Notes: generated by a model not told the origin, from the sequence alone. A DNA stretch of 64,000 nucleotides from Clostridiales bacterium (GCA_015243575.1 CP042469.1:682001-746000); one strand, 5' to 3'. Shown: positions 50,960 through 60,752, numbered from the stretch's first letter. Translations and numbers: made by a program.

Positions 50960-51892
50960 ATGAACTACTTTAATGTTATCAATGAAATTATTGCACTAAT
51001 TCTTCTAATGCTGCTGGGCTTTGTCTGCTATAAGATCAAGCTGTTTAACAAACAGTCTTCCCAGATGATGAGTACTCTTGTCATAAAAATTACATTTCCT
51101 TTATTGATCATCGTATCAATGAATCGAGAGTTTACAAAAGAGCTAATGCACAACAGTTTGATCCTAATCGGAATTTCCATTGTTGCTTATGCTGTTATTT
51201 TGTTTTTTGCTGAATGGTGGGGACGAAAAACCAATAAGCCTCATGAGAAGTCTGCTGTTCTAAAGTGGATTTTTGTCTTTGGAAACTGTTCCTTTATGGG
51301 ATTTCCGGTGGTGAATGCAATCTATGGGGGTGTGGGCGTATTTTATGCTGCAGTCTTCAACATGTTTTATATTTTCCTAATGTTTTCTTACGGGATTGCT
51401 ATTTTGCAAAAAGGGGCATTGAAAGACGTTTGGAAAAGCCTCCTGAATCCCGGTCTAATTGCAACAATCATAGGGTTTGCTATGTTTTCCTTCCAGTTGA
51501 CGCTGCCTTATGTGATTCTGAGGCCTATGCAGATGGTCAGTGATATGACGATTCCGCTGGCACTAATCGTTACCGGAATCAGTCTTGCTCAGATTCCTTT
51601 TCGAGAGCTTATTCGGCCTGTTGACATTTGGGTCGTCAGTTTCCTGAGGCTGATCCTGCTGCCTGCTGCGGTGCTGCTCATTCTTCCGCTGTTTCATTTA
51701 AATCAGTATTTGATTGCGATCCCGGCAATCCTGCTGGGTACACCAGCTGCTTTGACGGCGGGAGCATTTGCGATGAACTACGGGCTTGATGATCAACTTG
51801 CCAGCAAGGGTGTAGTGCTGACCAATTTTCTGTCCGTCATTACGATGCCCATTGTAGTCTGGGCTGTCATGCTGGCAATACAGGCCGGATAA
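50960..51892 (+). CDS. AEC-family (auxin efflux carrier-like) transporter
   Basis: A 310-aa ten-helix carrier of the AEC family, which exports organic acids such as malate. The family landmarks FVFGNCSFMGFPVVNAIYG in helix 4 and the C-terminal GTPAALTAGAFAMNYGLDDQ then LASKGVVLTNFLS are present. AGAAAGG lies about 6 bases before the ATG. A strong terminator follows 55 bases after the stop. Confidence 0.92.
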   Translation: MNYFNVINEIIALILLMLLGFVCYKIKLFNKQSSQMMSTLVIKITFPLLIIVSMNREFTKELMHNSLILIGISIVAYAVILFFAEWWGRKTNKPHEKSAVLKWIFVFGNCSFMGFPVVNAIYGGVGVFYAAVFNMFYIFLMFSYGIAILQKGALKDVWKSLLNPGLIATIIGFAMFSFQLTLPYVILRPMQMVSDMTIPLALIVTGISLAQIPFRELIRPVDIWVVSFLRLILLPAAVLLILPLFHLNQYLIAIPAILLGTPAALTAGAFAMNYGLDDQLASKGVVLTNFLSVITMPIVVWAVMLAIQAG

Positions 51893-51946
51893 CCAGCGTA
51901 TCATAGTTTTTAGAACGGTACTAGCGTATCTTTTTGAGATTGAAAT

Positions 51947-51992
51947 GTGTGAAGAGGAATCTTTGATTCCTTATTCACACTTTTTCTTTTTA
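51947..51992 (+). terminator. Terminator of the AEC transporter gene
   Basis: GTGTGAAGAGGAAT pairs with ATTCCTTATTCACAC (small bulge), loop CTTTG, then TTTTTCTTTTTATTTTTT. A strong intrinsic terminator. Confidence 0.88.
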
Positions 51993-52047
51993 TTTTTTGT
52001 AACGAAATTTTGTTAGATTGGATTTATGCAGTGAAGGAGGGTCGTAT

Positions 52048-52530
52048 ATGTTTGAAACAGAGGATATCTATCAGGAATACGCCCAAATCATTTATAAATA
52101 TCTCATGAGTCTTTGCAGTGACGCGAACCTTGCAGAGGAGCTTACCCAAGAAACCGTTTTTCAGGCGATAAAGTCATCCAAAAGGTATGATGGCAGCTGC
52201 AAGATTTCAACGTGGCTCTGTCAGATTGCAAAACATCTGTGGTATCAGGAGCTGGATCGGAGGAAACGAAAAGGGACAGTGCTTTTGGAGGATCATTTCG
52301 TTTCAGATGACCTGACACCTGAAGAGCAAACAGGACTTTCAATGGAGAAAATGGAACTCTTCAAAGCAGTTCACGTTTTGGATGTGACATCAAAGGAGGT
52401 CATTTTACTTCGCATTACAGGAGCGTTTAGCTTCCGTGAAATCGGAGAAATATTTGAAAAAAATGAAAACTGGGCGAGAGTCACTTTTTATCGTGCAAAA
52501 CAGAGAATTGTGAAAGGACATAAAAAATGA
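52048..52530 (+). CDS. ECF-type RNA polymerase sigma factor
   Basis: A 160-aa sigma factor with region 2 (YQEYAQIIYKYLMSLCSDAN, AEELTQETVFQAIKSS, KISTWLCQIAKHLW) and region 4 (ILLRITGAFSFREIGEIFEK then WARVTFYRAKQRI). The start at 52048 has GGAGGGTCG about 5-10 bases upstream; a GTG/TTG-type start 10 codons earlier is less likely. ATGA overlap couples it to the anti-sigma gene. The G run at ATTTTTTGTAAC may hold an autoregulated promoter, but I cannot define it. Confidence 0.9.
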   Translation: MFETEDIYQEYAQIIYKYLMSLCSDANLAEELTQETVFQAIKSSKRYDGSCKISTWLCQIAKHLWYQELDRRKRKGTVLLEDHFVSDDLTPEEQTGLSMEKMELFKAVHVLDVTSKEVILLRITGAFSFREIGEIFEKNENWARVTFYRAKQRIVKGHKK

Positions 52531-53153
52531 AGTGTGAAATTATACAAGATTTAATTCCAAGCTATATAGACGGTCTGACAAGTGATGAAAGCAACCATGA
52601 AGTGGAGGAGCATTTTAAGACGTGCCCCAATTGTGCTGCCGTATGTGAACAGATGAGAGGAGAACTTCAACCTGATCGCTCGAAGTTGAATTCGGATGAG
52701 GTAAAGACTGCAATAAGGCCATTTAAGAAATTAAATCGTAGAATTTTTCAGTCTGTTTTGATTACGCTTGCGGTCTGTGCCTTTGCTGCGATCTGCTATT
52801 TTTATTTCTTCGCAATCGGATGGATGGTGGATTCCAAAGATATGAAGATCTCCTATGCTGTCGAAGATGGTGCGCTTCGTATTAATTTTGAATTGACCAA
52901 CGGTATGGTGCTCACTCCCTGGAGAGATCGAAGCAGCTTTCCCAATTCGGCATTCTCCTTTAGAGAGTGCTACAGCAGCATACTTGATGATCAGGGACAA
53001 TATCCAAACCAGTTTTCCCATGGAATACAGCATTTTAAGGAGGATGGATCTGTGGATCCCTTTACGGAGGAAGACCTTGTTATACTGAAATTTAAAGACA
53101 AGACCGAGATCTTGCACTTGAAGAAAGTCGCTGAAGACATGGGGCTGCAATAG
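52527..53153 (+). CDS. Zinc-finger anti-sigma factor (ZAS/zf-HC2 type)
   Basis: A 208-aa membrane protein. The N-terminal cytoplasmic part has the ZAS metal motif H30-F-K-T-C-P-N-C (HxxxCxxC) with an earlier cysteine (MKCEIIQDLIPSYIDGLTSD), then one helix (about residues 75-98) and an extracytoplasmic domain of about 110 residues. It should hold the upstream ECF sigma at the membrane until a signal arrives. Its start overlaps the sigma stop by 4 bases. Confidence 0.9.
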   Translation: MKCEIIQDLIPSYIDGLTSDESNHEVEEHFKTCPNCAAVCEQMRGELQPDRSKLNSDEVKTAIRPFKKLNRRIFQSVLITLAVCAFAAICYFYFFAIGWMVDSKDMKISYAVEDGALRINFELTNGMVLTPWRDRSSFPNSAFSFRECYSSILDDQGQYPNQFSHGIQHFKEDGSVDPFTEEDLVILKFKDKTEILHLKKVAEDMGLQ

Positions 53154-53193
53154 CTGGAATTTCATTGGTTTAGAGGGATCAAAGGATTAGAAA

Positions 53194-53229
53194 CAGGTGA
53201 GAACTTCTAGACAAGGATCAACTCACCTG
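53194..53229 (+). terminator. Hairpin after the anti-sigma gene
   Basis: CAGGTGAG and CTCACCTG are perfect 8-bp arms around a 20-base loop, 40 bases past the stop. No T tract follows, so its terminator role is weak. Confidence 0.4.
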
Positions 53230-53306
53230 AATAGGAACATATCCATAAATACCGCATATGTTATTAAGGATCATAAAAATTAAATATCATATGTGGAGGT
53301 GATAGA

Positions 53307-53942
53307 ATGTATTCTAACACAAACGACGACTATGGGATGCAATTCCACAGAACGCCCACAACGGGTTATATCCGCGTTCTGCATGCAGTTCCCGATGCTC
53401 CCAATGTAGATGTGTATGCCAATGATGATCTGATCGCAGCCGATCTGGCTTTTGGTGAAAGCACGGATTATATTGCTGCGGCTCCTGGGGATTACATCAT
53501 AACCGTCTATGCTGCGGGCACACAAGAAAATCCTGTATTGAGCAACACGCTCACTTTGGAAGAGAATGCAAACGCAACAGTTGCTGCCATTGGAACCATG
53601 GACAATTTGCAGCTTCTGGCCATTCCTGATTCGGATTTGGTTATGGAAGCAGGCACCCCAATGGTTCGATTCGTACACCTTTCTCCCAACGCACCGGCTG
53701 TTGATGTGACACTCCCCACCGGGAGGCTGCTTTTCAGTGACGTGGCATTTACACAACGAACCCCCTATATTCCGGCTCCACCCAGAACATATACGCTTCA
53801 AGTCAGAGTTGCCGGAAGCCCTGATGTCGTACTTACTGTACCGGATGTGACCTTTGAGCCGAGCATGATGTATACCATTTATGCCATCGGTCTTGCAGGG
53901 GATGAACCTGAACTTCAGGCTCTGATGCTGACTGACAGATAG
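53307..53942 (+). CDS. DUF4397 protein, two tandem domains
   Basis: A 211-aa protein with two copies of the DUF4397 beta-sandwich: YIRVLHAVPDAPNVDVYAND and VRFVHLSPNAPAVDVTLPTG begin the two halves, each ending in an AIG segment (VAAIGTMDN; IYAIGLAGD). No signal peptide is visible, yet family members are usually cell-surface, so export may be atypical or absent. GGAGGTGAT lies 5 bases before the ATG. Single gene with a strong bidirectional terminator. Confidence 0.88.
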   Translation: MYSNTNDDYGMQFHRTPTTGYIRVLHAVPDAPNVDVYANDDLIAADLAFGESTDYIAAAPGDYIITVYAAGTQENPVLSNTLTLEENANATVAAIGTMDNLQLLAIPDSDLVMEAGTPMVRFVHLSPNAPAVDVTLPTGRLLFSDVAFTQRTPYIPAPPRTYTLQVRVAGSPDVVLTVPDVTFEPSMMYTIYAIGLAGDEPELQALMLTDR

Positions 53943-53945
53943 TGT

Positions 53946-54008
53946 AAAAACACCCCAACGTTTGAACCTGATATGCTCCCTAATGAGCACGAACGTTGGG
54001 GTGTTTTT
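53946..54008. terminator. Bidirectional terminator between DUF4397 and kimA-like genes
   Basis: Perfect 17-bp arms (AAAAACACCCCAACGTT and its complement) enclose a 29-base loop. T runs occur on both strands, fitting two convergent genes. Confidence 0.9.
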
Positions 54009-54039
54009 TATTGAAGTTTCCAAAAAGCGGAGATTTAAA

Positions 54040-55911
54040 CTACCTTTTGCTGGCTAGATGCTTCTGAAAGTAATGATCATCCTTCAGCTGAAGCGGCATA
54101 TTGCTAACAACGATATGCTTATGCTTCAGCAATTTTTTTTCAATATACTTTCGTGTATTTCCATGAAGCAGTGCATGCCACCATTTTCTCACGACAAAAC
54201 TTGAAAGCAGCACCGTAATCATATCACCGGGGGTATGGTCGTACTCAGCAGATTCAATGAAGCGAATCAGAGGTTCAACCACTTTTCTGTAGGGCGAGAG
54301 TTTAATAACCAGTGGGATGTCAGTGTTCAGCTTGTTGTACTTCTCCAGGATTATTTTTCCTTCCTCCTCGCTCATCACCACGGTAAATGCAGTTACCTCC
54401 TCGCAGATCGTTTTCGCATATCTCAGCGCGCGCACACTGGCAACATTGACACTTTCGATGGGGACAATGATCTTGTTATGATATTCCAGCTTTGATAGAT
54501 CGGCGGTTTCGTATTCGCTTCCCTTGATCTTAAGTTGTTCTTTCACTGCAACATAGTGTACGTAAACTTTCATTTGAAGAAATACCAGGATGGGTATGAG
54601 AATGAGGATGATCCAGGAACCTTCCTCAAATTTTGCAATGGAAATAATCACCACAACCGTTGCAGTGAGCAGGGCACCGAATCCGTTAATTGCAGCTTTG
54701 AAGTGCCAATTCTTGCTTCGCTCTCGTCTCCATTTTATAAACATCCCGCTTTGGGACAACGTGAAGGAGATAAAAACGCCTACGGCGTACAGGCCAATCA
54801 ATGAAGTCACGTTTGCTTGAAAGCCTATAATCAGCAGTGCTGAGACTGCAGAAAGGAGCAGTATGCCGTTATCATAGCTGAGCTTGTCACCTCTCATGCT
54901 AAGCTGCTGCGGTGCGTATTTTTCTTTTGCCATGACAGCGATTAACATGGGGAACCCTGTATAAGCTGTATTTGCAGCCAGGATCAAAATCACAAAGGTG
55001 GTAGTGGTGATGTAGTAAAAGAAAAAATTGTGACCGAAAATCTCTTCTGCGATGAGGATCAACATAGCCCCTTCCTCACTGGGGATCACGTGATAATAAT
55101 TGGCAATAACCGAAGTTCCTCCAAACAGCAGTAAAATGATCATTGATAGGATGAGCAATACAGTCTTAGCATATTTTGTGGATGGATCTTTAAAGTTGGG
55201 CACTGCGTTGCTCACTGCTTCCACTCCCGTGAGAGCGGTACAACCACTGGCAAATGCTTTCAGCATGATCAGCAGACTTATGGCTCCCAGGGGTTTTTCA
55301 AAATTTGGTTCTTTGGGAATATATCCGTTCTGCAGTTTGATGGCACCTCCGATGATCAGAATTAGAATGCCTAAAATAAAGGCATACGCTGGAACTCCAA
55401 ATACTTTGGAAGATTCTCGGATGCCGCGCAGATTCCCGATCATCAGTAGGATGACCAGTGCTGACGCAATCATCACACGGTAAGGCTGAAGCCCTCCGAA
55501 AGCGGAAGTAATCTGCTCAACGCCAGATGAAACGCTGACTGCCACCGTTAAGATGTAGTCCGCTGCCAAGGCGGCACCGGCTACCATTCCGGCTGTATTT
55601 CCTAAATTTTCCTTGGAAACCATAAAGGCACCGCCTCCATTGGGGTAACTGTCAATGGTCTGTCTGTAGGAGAGCATCAAAACCAATAAAAGGCCGATGA
55701 TACAGCCTGATAAGAGTGACATTTTTCCGTAAGCAGCCACCCCTATCATGGGAATCAACACGAGAAGCATCTCCTGTCCGGCATAAGCAACAGAAGAGAT
55801 GGCGTCCGAGGAGAGAATGGGAAGTCCCCAAAGGATCCCTAGCTTTTCACCGTGTAAATCAGATGTTTTCAATGGTTTTCCCAAGATAATCTTTCTTAAT
55901 TTTTCTATCAT
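54040..55911 (-). CDS. kimA: KimA-like APC-superfamily potassium importer
   Basis: A 623-aa membrane protein of the KimA/YdaO group of APC transporters, which import K+ with H+. Family sequence near the start (LKTSDLHGEKLGILWGLPIL, SSDAISSVAYAGQEMLLV) and YPNGGGAFMVSKENLG is clear; about 12 helices are followed by a cytoplasmic C-terminal domain (KIIVPIESVNVASVRALRY) that in KimA binds c-di-AMP. The start at 55911 is set by homology; no good RBS precedes it, and ATG 55965 is an alternative. It diverges from kdpDE, so that pair probably controls it. Confidence 0.8.
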   Translation of the reverse strand: MIEKLRKIILGKPLKTSDLHGEKLGILWGLPILSSDAISSVAYAGQEMLLVLIPMIGVAAYGKMSLLSGCIIGLLLVLMLSYRQTIDSYPNGGGAFMVSKENLGNTAGMVAGAALAADYILTVAVSVSSGVEQITSAFGGLQPYRVMIASALVILLMIGNLRGIRESSKVFGVPAYAFILGILILIIGGAIKLQNGYIPKEPNFEKPLGAISLLIMLKAFASGCTALTGVEAVSNAVPNFKDPSTKYAKTVLLILSMIILLLFGGTSVIANYYHVIPSEEGAMLILIAEEIFGHNFFFYYITTTTFVILILAANTAYTGFPMLIAVMAKEKYAPQQLSMRGDKLSYDNGILLLSAVSALLIIGFQANVTSLIGLYAVGVFISFTLSQSGMFIKWRRERSKNWHFKAAINGFGALLTATVVVIISIAKFEEGSWIILILIPILVFLQMKVYVHYVAVKEQLKIKGSEYETADLSKLEYHNKIIVPIESVNVASVRALRYAKTICEEVTAFTVVMSEEEGKIILEKYNKLNTDIPLVIKLSPYRKVVEPLIRFIESAEYDHTPGDMITVLLSSFVVRKWWHALLHGNTRKYIEKKLLKHKHIVVSNMPLQLKDDHYFQKHLASKR

Positions 55912-55974
55912 AATTCTGTCACTGCCATTTTCAAGGCAGTGAATTCCCTCCATCAGTGATTTCAAAATAAAAAT

Positions 55975-55989
55975 ATTGTTCTTAACAAT
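55975..55989. promoter_or_regulatory. Palindrome in the kimA-kdpD divergent spacer
   Basis: ATTGTT-CTT-AACAAT is a perfect 6-3-6 palindrome between the two divergent starts and is a candidate operator, possibly for KdpE. The spacer also has TATAAA near 56019 for rightward transcription. Confidence 0.4.
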
Positions 55990-56119
55990 AACGATAATTG
56001 ATTGTAGATTAAAATAGTATAAAGAAAACCGATCAGGGCATTAAGAAAGTATAAAGAGTTTCCAAAACCCATTGATTTTAACAGCAGATCAAGTAGAATA
56101 CTCTCAGGCGGTGATGATA

Positions 56120-58774
56120 ATGGATTGGGAGAAGAAACAGAACCCCATAGGGGTCAGAAAAAAAGGGAGACTGAAAATATTCCTCGGATATGCTGCTGGC
56201 GTGGGGAAAACCTACTCAATGCTTGACAATGGAACTGAGAAGCTGAAGAGCGGTGTTGATACTGTCGTGGGCTTCGTTGACCAGGGATCAGGCCAGGAAA
56301 CCCTCAGCCTTCTTGAAAGGTTACCGATTCTTCCTTTAAAGAGCATTTCACACGGCAAATTGCAGCGCAGGGAGTTTGACGTGGATGCAGCGCTGGAACG
56401 AAAACCAGAGTTGATACTGGTTGATGATCTGGCTTATACAAACCCGCCTGAAATGAGAAATCTGAAACGGTATCAGGACATTGAAGAACTCCTGAATGCA
56501 GGTATCGATGTCTACACGACGTTGAATATACAGAATATAGAAGGCTTGAGCAGTATTGTTCAGAGTATCATTAAGGTCAGCCCCGGGAAAACCATTCCTG
56601 ATTATATTTTTGATCAGGCTGATATGATTGAAACCATTGATTTTGCACCAGAGGAATTAATGAAGCGGTTGGAGGAAGGCAAAATCTCCCGCCATGCTAA
56701 ATCTGGAAATACGATGAAATATATTTTCACGAAAGAAAATCTGCGCCTCCTGAGAGAGCTTACCATGCGAAAGGCTGCAGACCGGCTCAGCAATGATAAT
56801 CAGAGAGGTGTACCGACGAGGGATTCTCTTGTCAGAACAAAGTTTCTGGTTGTGATAAGTGATGGGGTGCCTTCGCCCAATTCAATCCGGTGGACAGCAA
56901 AGGCAGCAGACGTTTTTCATGCATCATGGACGACTGTTCATGTAGATTCTCTGAGAAGAAATCATGAAAATGAGGTGCAGGATCAGCTCGATCTTGCCAA
57001 AAAACTTGGCTCCGAAACAGTAAGGCTGAACGGGCACGACGCTGCTGCTGTCATAGCAGAGTATGCAAGGGTTTCTGGGATCTCAAACATCGTGATTGGA
57101 AAGGTCAGAAATCAAAGAAGCATAAAGAGACTGTTTGAAAGAGAGCTGGAGGATGAACTTTTTGCTCTGCTGCCCAATGTGGAACTTCATATCATACCGG
57201 AAAGTTTTCCGATGAAGCATCGAAAGCTGAGAAAACTAAAGCTTACGGAAAATATTGTATTGTCATGGGGTGATACCATGAAAACATTGGGTATATTGGC
57301 CCTTGCAACACTGCTTTCCAAGGGTATTAACACTTTTATCTATGATGATCAGAATGTTATTACCGTATACATTTTATCTGTGATGATTATCTCCAGAATC
57401 ACAAACGGGTACTTTTACGGTATGACAGCTTCATTTCTGAGCGTCCTGCTGTTTAATTTCTTTTTTACCATACCCTATTATACGTTTGCAGCGCTTCAGC
57501 CTGAATATCCAGTTACGTTCATGATTATGTTCATTGCAGCATTTCTGATTAGTACGCTAACAATGCAAATTAAGACACAGGTGAAGATCTCCGCGGAACG
57601 GGAGCATCGAACAAAGCTTCTTTATGAAATAAACAAGAAACTGCTGCAGACAAGAGGACTGGAAAGCATCGTGAAATTGACAAGTGAATACATTACTCAG
57701 ATTTTCGATCGTGCCGTAGTAATTTATACAGAGGATCCTGTGAATCCAGCATCGGGGTATTACATGGAATCATCGACAGACCCGTATACTGCACAATTGC
57801 GGCGAGAGGAAGAACGAGAAGCTGCCCATTGGGTTTATCTCAATAAGAAGAAAGCAGGAGCCGGAACGGAAACACTGATGAATGCAGGGGCGCACTATAT
57901 GCCGATCCTCTCACAGGGCAAGCCCCTTGGTGTTGTCGGAATATCCTGCGCAAACGGGAAGCTGGATCAGAACAGTATTATGCTTTTAAGAATGCTTGTA
58001 TCCCAGGTAGCCATGGCTCTTGAGAGACAATTTCTATCTGACGAACAAAGGCGAATCCTTTTAGATTCGGAAACAGAAAAGATGAGAAGTAACCTGCTGC
58101 GGGCAATTTCGCATGACATCCGGACGCCGCTCACCGGAATTTTGGGCGCATCCTCCGTCATATTAGAAGCAGGGGAAACTCTGGATCAAGTAACCCATGA
58201 CCAGCTCCTTTCCAATATAAAAGAGGATTCGCAATGGTTGATCCGTATGGTGGAGAATCTTCTTTCTGTCACGAGAATTAACGAAGGAACGATGAATGTT
58301 GCTAAATCGCCGGAGGCTGTAGAAGAAATAGCAGCAGAAGCGGTCAGCCATGTAAGGAAACGCATTTCAGATCGGAAAATAACAGTAAAAGTTCCCGATG
58401 AACTGTTGATGGTACCTATGGATGGGATGTTGATTGAGCAGGTATTGATCAATCTTTTGGAAAACGCGATTAAGTATTCTTCGGTGGAAACCACCGTTGA
58501 ACTGGAGGTCTTCTCCAAAGGCCAGTTTGCTGTATTTGAGGTTCGGGATTTTGGTAAGGGCATCTCTGAAGGTGATCTCGGTAATTTATTTGTTACAAGG
58601 CTGCCAGACAATGGACACAGTACTGATTCTTCAAGGGGAATGGGAATTGGTTTATCCATCTGCAGATCCATTATAAAAGCCCACGGAGGTAAAATGGAAG
58701 CAGCCAACAGAGAGGCTGGGGGGGCAGTGTTCCGTTTTCTTCTGCCCTTGGAGGGAGCACAAGATGAATCATAA
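56120..58774 (+). CDS. kdpD: KdpD-like sensor histidine kinase
   Basis: An 884-aa membrane sensor kinase for K+ limitation or turgor. It starts with the KdpD domain (G23-YAAGVGKT31 Walker A, then LVDDLAYTNPPEMRNLKRYQD), a USP-like domain (FLVVISDGVPSPNSIRW), four closely spaced helices (about residues 395-485), a GAF-like stretch, HisKA with H665 in ISHDIRTPL, and an ATPase domain (NLLENAIKYSS, DFGKGI, GMGIGLSIC). The start at 56120 has AGGCGG 8 bases upstream. It overlaps kdpE by 11 bases. Confidence 0.93.
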   Translation: MDWEKKQNPIGVRKKGRLKIFLGYAAGVGKTYSMLDNGTEKLKSGVDTVVGFVDQGSGQETLSLLERLPILPLKSISHGKLQRREFDVDAALERKPELILVDDLAYTNPPEMRNLKRYQDIEELLNAGIDVYTTLNIQNIEGLSSIVQSIIKVSPGKTIPDYIFDQADMIETIDFAPEELMKRLEEGKISRHAKSGNTMKYIFTKENLRLLRELTMRKAADRLSNDNQRGVPTRDSLVRTKFLVVISDGVPSPNSIRWTAKAADVFHASWTTVHVDSLRRNHENEVQDQLDLAKKLGSETVRLNGHDAAAVIAEYARVSGISNIVIGKVRNQRSIKRLFERELEDELFALLPNVELHIIPESFPMKHRKLRKLKLTENIVLSWGDTMKTLGILALATLLSKGINTFIYDDQNVITVYILSVMIISRITNGYFYGMTASFLSVLLFNFFFTIPYYTFAALQPEYPVTFMIMFIAAFLISTLTMQIKTQVKISAEREHRTKLLYEINKKLLQTRGLESIVKLTSEYITQIFDRAVVIYTEDPVNPASGYYMESSTDPYTAQLRREEEREAAHWVYLNKKKAGAGTETLMNAGAHYMPILSQGKPLGVVGISCANGKLDQNSIMLLRMLVSQVAMALERQFLSDEQRRILLDSETEKMRSNLLRAISHDIRTPLTGILGASSVILEAGETLDQVTHDQLLSNIKEDSQWLIRMVENLLSVTRINEGTMNVAKSPEAVEEIAAEAVSHVRKRISDRKITVKVPDELLMVPMDGMLIEQVLINLLENAIKYSSVETTVELEVFSKGQFAVFEVRDFGKGISEGDLGNLFVTRLPDNGHSTDSSRGMGIGLSICRSIIKAHGGKMEAANREAGGAVFRFLLPLEGAQDES

Positions 58775-59462
58775 TCCTTTGATCTTAATCGTTGAGGACG
58801 ATGCGTCCATCTGCAACTTCATAGCAGCTGTATTGTCAGCAAATCAATACCATCTAATCAAGGCTGAAACGGGAAAAACCGCGGTCTCACTGGCTGCTTC
58901 CCATTGTCCTGACCTGATTTTGCTTGATCTTGGACTGCCAGATATGGACGGAATTGACGTCTTAAAAAGCCTTCGGGAATGGTCCGGCATCCCCATTATT
59001 ATCGTATCTGCCAGAGGACATGAAAGGGAGAAAGTCGAGGCACTGGATCTGGGCGCTGATGACTATATCACAAAGCCCTTCGGCACTTCAGAGTTGCTGG
59101 CTCGAATCAGAACGGCACTGCGCCACAGCCAAAAACCATTTACAGGAGCATCACGAAGAGATAGAATATCATTAGGTGAACTCGAAATCGATATCGAAAA
59201 GAGACTTGTTACAATGAAAGGCAGAGAGGTACACCTGACTCCCATCGAATATCGGATCATACTGCTGCTCTCTCAAAATATGGGGAAAGTACTGACCTAT
59301 GACAATATCATCAGAGAAATCTGGGGACCATATACCAATGAAATCCAAACCCTACGGGTGAATATGGCCAACATCAGAAGAAAGCTGGAAGAAAACCCAG
59401 CTGAACCGAAATATATTGTAACCGAGGTCGGAGTGGGGTATCGGATGGTAGAGGAAGTCTGA
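58764..59462 (+). CDS. kdpE: KdpE-like OmpR-family response regulator
   Basis: A 232-aa regulator: receiver domain with D55 in LLDLGLPD, acidic pocket EDD (11-13), switch lysine in ITKPFG, and a C-terminal winged helix (LTPIEYRIILLLSQNMGKV, RVNMANIRRKLEENP, TEVGVGYRM). It overlaps kdpD by 11 bases, so they are co-translated. No kdpFABC genes are near; the likely target is the divergent kimA-like gene. Confidence 0.94.
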   Translation: MNHNPLILIVEDDASICNFIAAVLSANQYHLIKAETGKTAVSLAASHCPDLILLDLGLPDMDGIDVLKSLREWSGIPIIIVSARGHEREKVEALDLGADDYITKPFGTSELLARIRTALRHSQKPFTGASRRDRISLGELEIDIEKRLVTMKGREVHLTPIEYRIILLLSQNMGKVLTYDNIIREIWGPYTNEIQTLRVNMANIRRKLEENPAEPKYIVTEVGVGYRMVEEV

Positions 59463-59500
59463 TCAGAAGCTATCACAACACAAAAGGGAAGGGGAAAGAA

Positions 59501-60637
59501 ATGAAAAAAGAATGGAAAGGGTTTCTTTGCGGTGTGCTGGCCACATCGCTTATTTTTGGTATGTCTTTCACGGTATTTGCCGAAACAGCAGGCAAGGCAA
59601 TAACCGTCGCTTACCGCAATATCAAGATTTATGTGGATGGTGCCGAGGTTGAAACCACAGATGTCAAGGGAAATCCAACGGAAGCGTTCCTCTACAATGG
59701 AACAACGTACTTGCCGGTCAGAGGTTTGGCTGCGGCATTAGGGAAGGATATTGCATGGGATGGAAACAGCAATCGGGTTTATATCGGATGGATCCCAGAA
59801 ACGATGAGACCTGTTGTTACGGTTAGCACTGCGGAAGAATTCCTCAAGGAGATCGGTTCCAATAAAAAGATTGTATTAAAGCCGGGGGTTTACAATCTTT
59901 CAGCTGCAGATGAGGGAAGGGGTCTGATGATTTCAAATATCAATAATCTTACGATTGAGGGGGCGGAGTCCGGTAAGACGGAATTTGTTGTAGACTCTCG
60001 GTATGCCCAGGTGATGAATTTTATAAATTGCAAAGGCATTACAATTAAGAATATCAAAGCAGGTCATACACCGTCAGAATATGAATGCGATGCTGGGGTG
60101 CTGCTCTTTGACGGCTGCAGTGACATTTCTGTGAGCAATTCAGAGCTTTACGGCTGCGGCAGCATTGGGGTAACATTGCAGAACACCAACGGCTTCTACG
60201 GATACGATCTGGATATTAACCATTGTTCACTGAGAGCAATTGAAATCCATGATTCCCAAAATGTTTTGTTTCAAGATTCCCTGATCCGGGATCATGAAGC
60301 TTACAGCAATATTGTCTACATTGCACGATCGGAAAGCGTTACGTTTCGGAACAGTGCGTTCAAGAATAATAACAATTTCCTCTGGAGCTTCTTTGAATTA
60401 TCTGAGAGCGCAGATGTGTTAATAGAAGATTGCCGCTTTGAAGATAATTCCAGAAAAACTGACCCCGATTGGGAAAATGTAAGCTTTTTTAATGTGGGGG
60501 AAGATATGACAGGAGCCGGCAGTTCGCTTACCGTACGAAATACGATCATGAAAGGAAACAAAAGCGATTTGCTCACGAGCAATAAAAAGGCTGTTACATT
60601 TGAAAATTGTACGATGAGCAATAACACTTGGAAATAG
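59501..60637 (+). CDS. Secreted protein with a stalk domain and beta-helix
   Basis: A 378-aa exported protein. A signal peptide (residues 1-27, ending VFAE) is followed by a copper amine oxidase-like stalk domain (IKIYVDGAEVETTDVKGNPT, then FLYNGTTYLPVRGLAAALGK) and, from about residue 110, a right-handed parallel beta-helix with pectate lyase-type repeats (NLTIEGAESGKTEFV, ITIKNIKAGHTPSEY, VLFQDSLIRDHEAYS). Such proteins bind or modify cell-wall polysaccharides. AAGGGGAAAG lies upstream. It follows kdpE by 38 bases; functional link unclear. Confidence 0.85.
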   Translation: MKKEWKGFLCGVLATSLIFGMSFTVFAETAGKAITVAYRNIKIYVDGAEVETTDVKGNPTEAFLYNGTTYLPVRGLAAALGKDIAWDGNSNRVYIGWIPETMRPVVTVSTAEEFLKEIGSNKKIVLKPGVYNLSAADEGRGLMISNINNLTIEGAESGKTEFVVDSRYAQVMNFINCKGITIKNIKAGHTPSEYECDAGVLLFDGCSDISVSNSELYGCGSIGVTLQNTNGFYGYDLDINHCSLRAIEIHDSQNVLFQDSLIRDHEAYSNIVYIARSESVTFRNSAFKNNNNFLWSFFELSESADVLIEDCRFEDNSRKTDPDWENVSFFNVGEDMTGAGSSLTVRNTIMKGNKSDLLTSNKKAVTFENCTMSNNTWK

Positions 60638-60752
60638 CTGGGGCGGCATGCTCAAAAACTGGCTGCTGCATGTTCCTGCCGTCTCGCGGTTCCGGTAACA
60701 CAAGGGACGTAGTAGAGAAGGTGTACCGGAAGCATCAAAAAAGGAGGATGTT

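Noticed and set aside
55912-56119. c-di-AMP (ydaO-type) riboswitch upstream of the kimA-like gene
   Set aside because: The spacer to kdpD is only about 200 bases and shared by two divergent starts; it is too short for the usual riboswitch plus promoter and shows none of its conserved elements that I can recognise.
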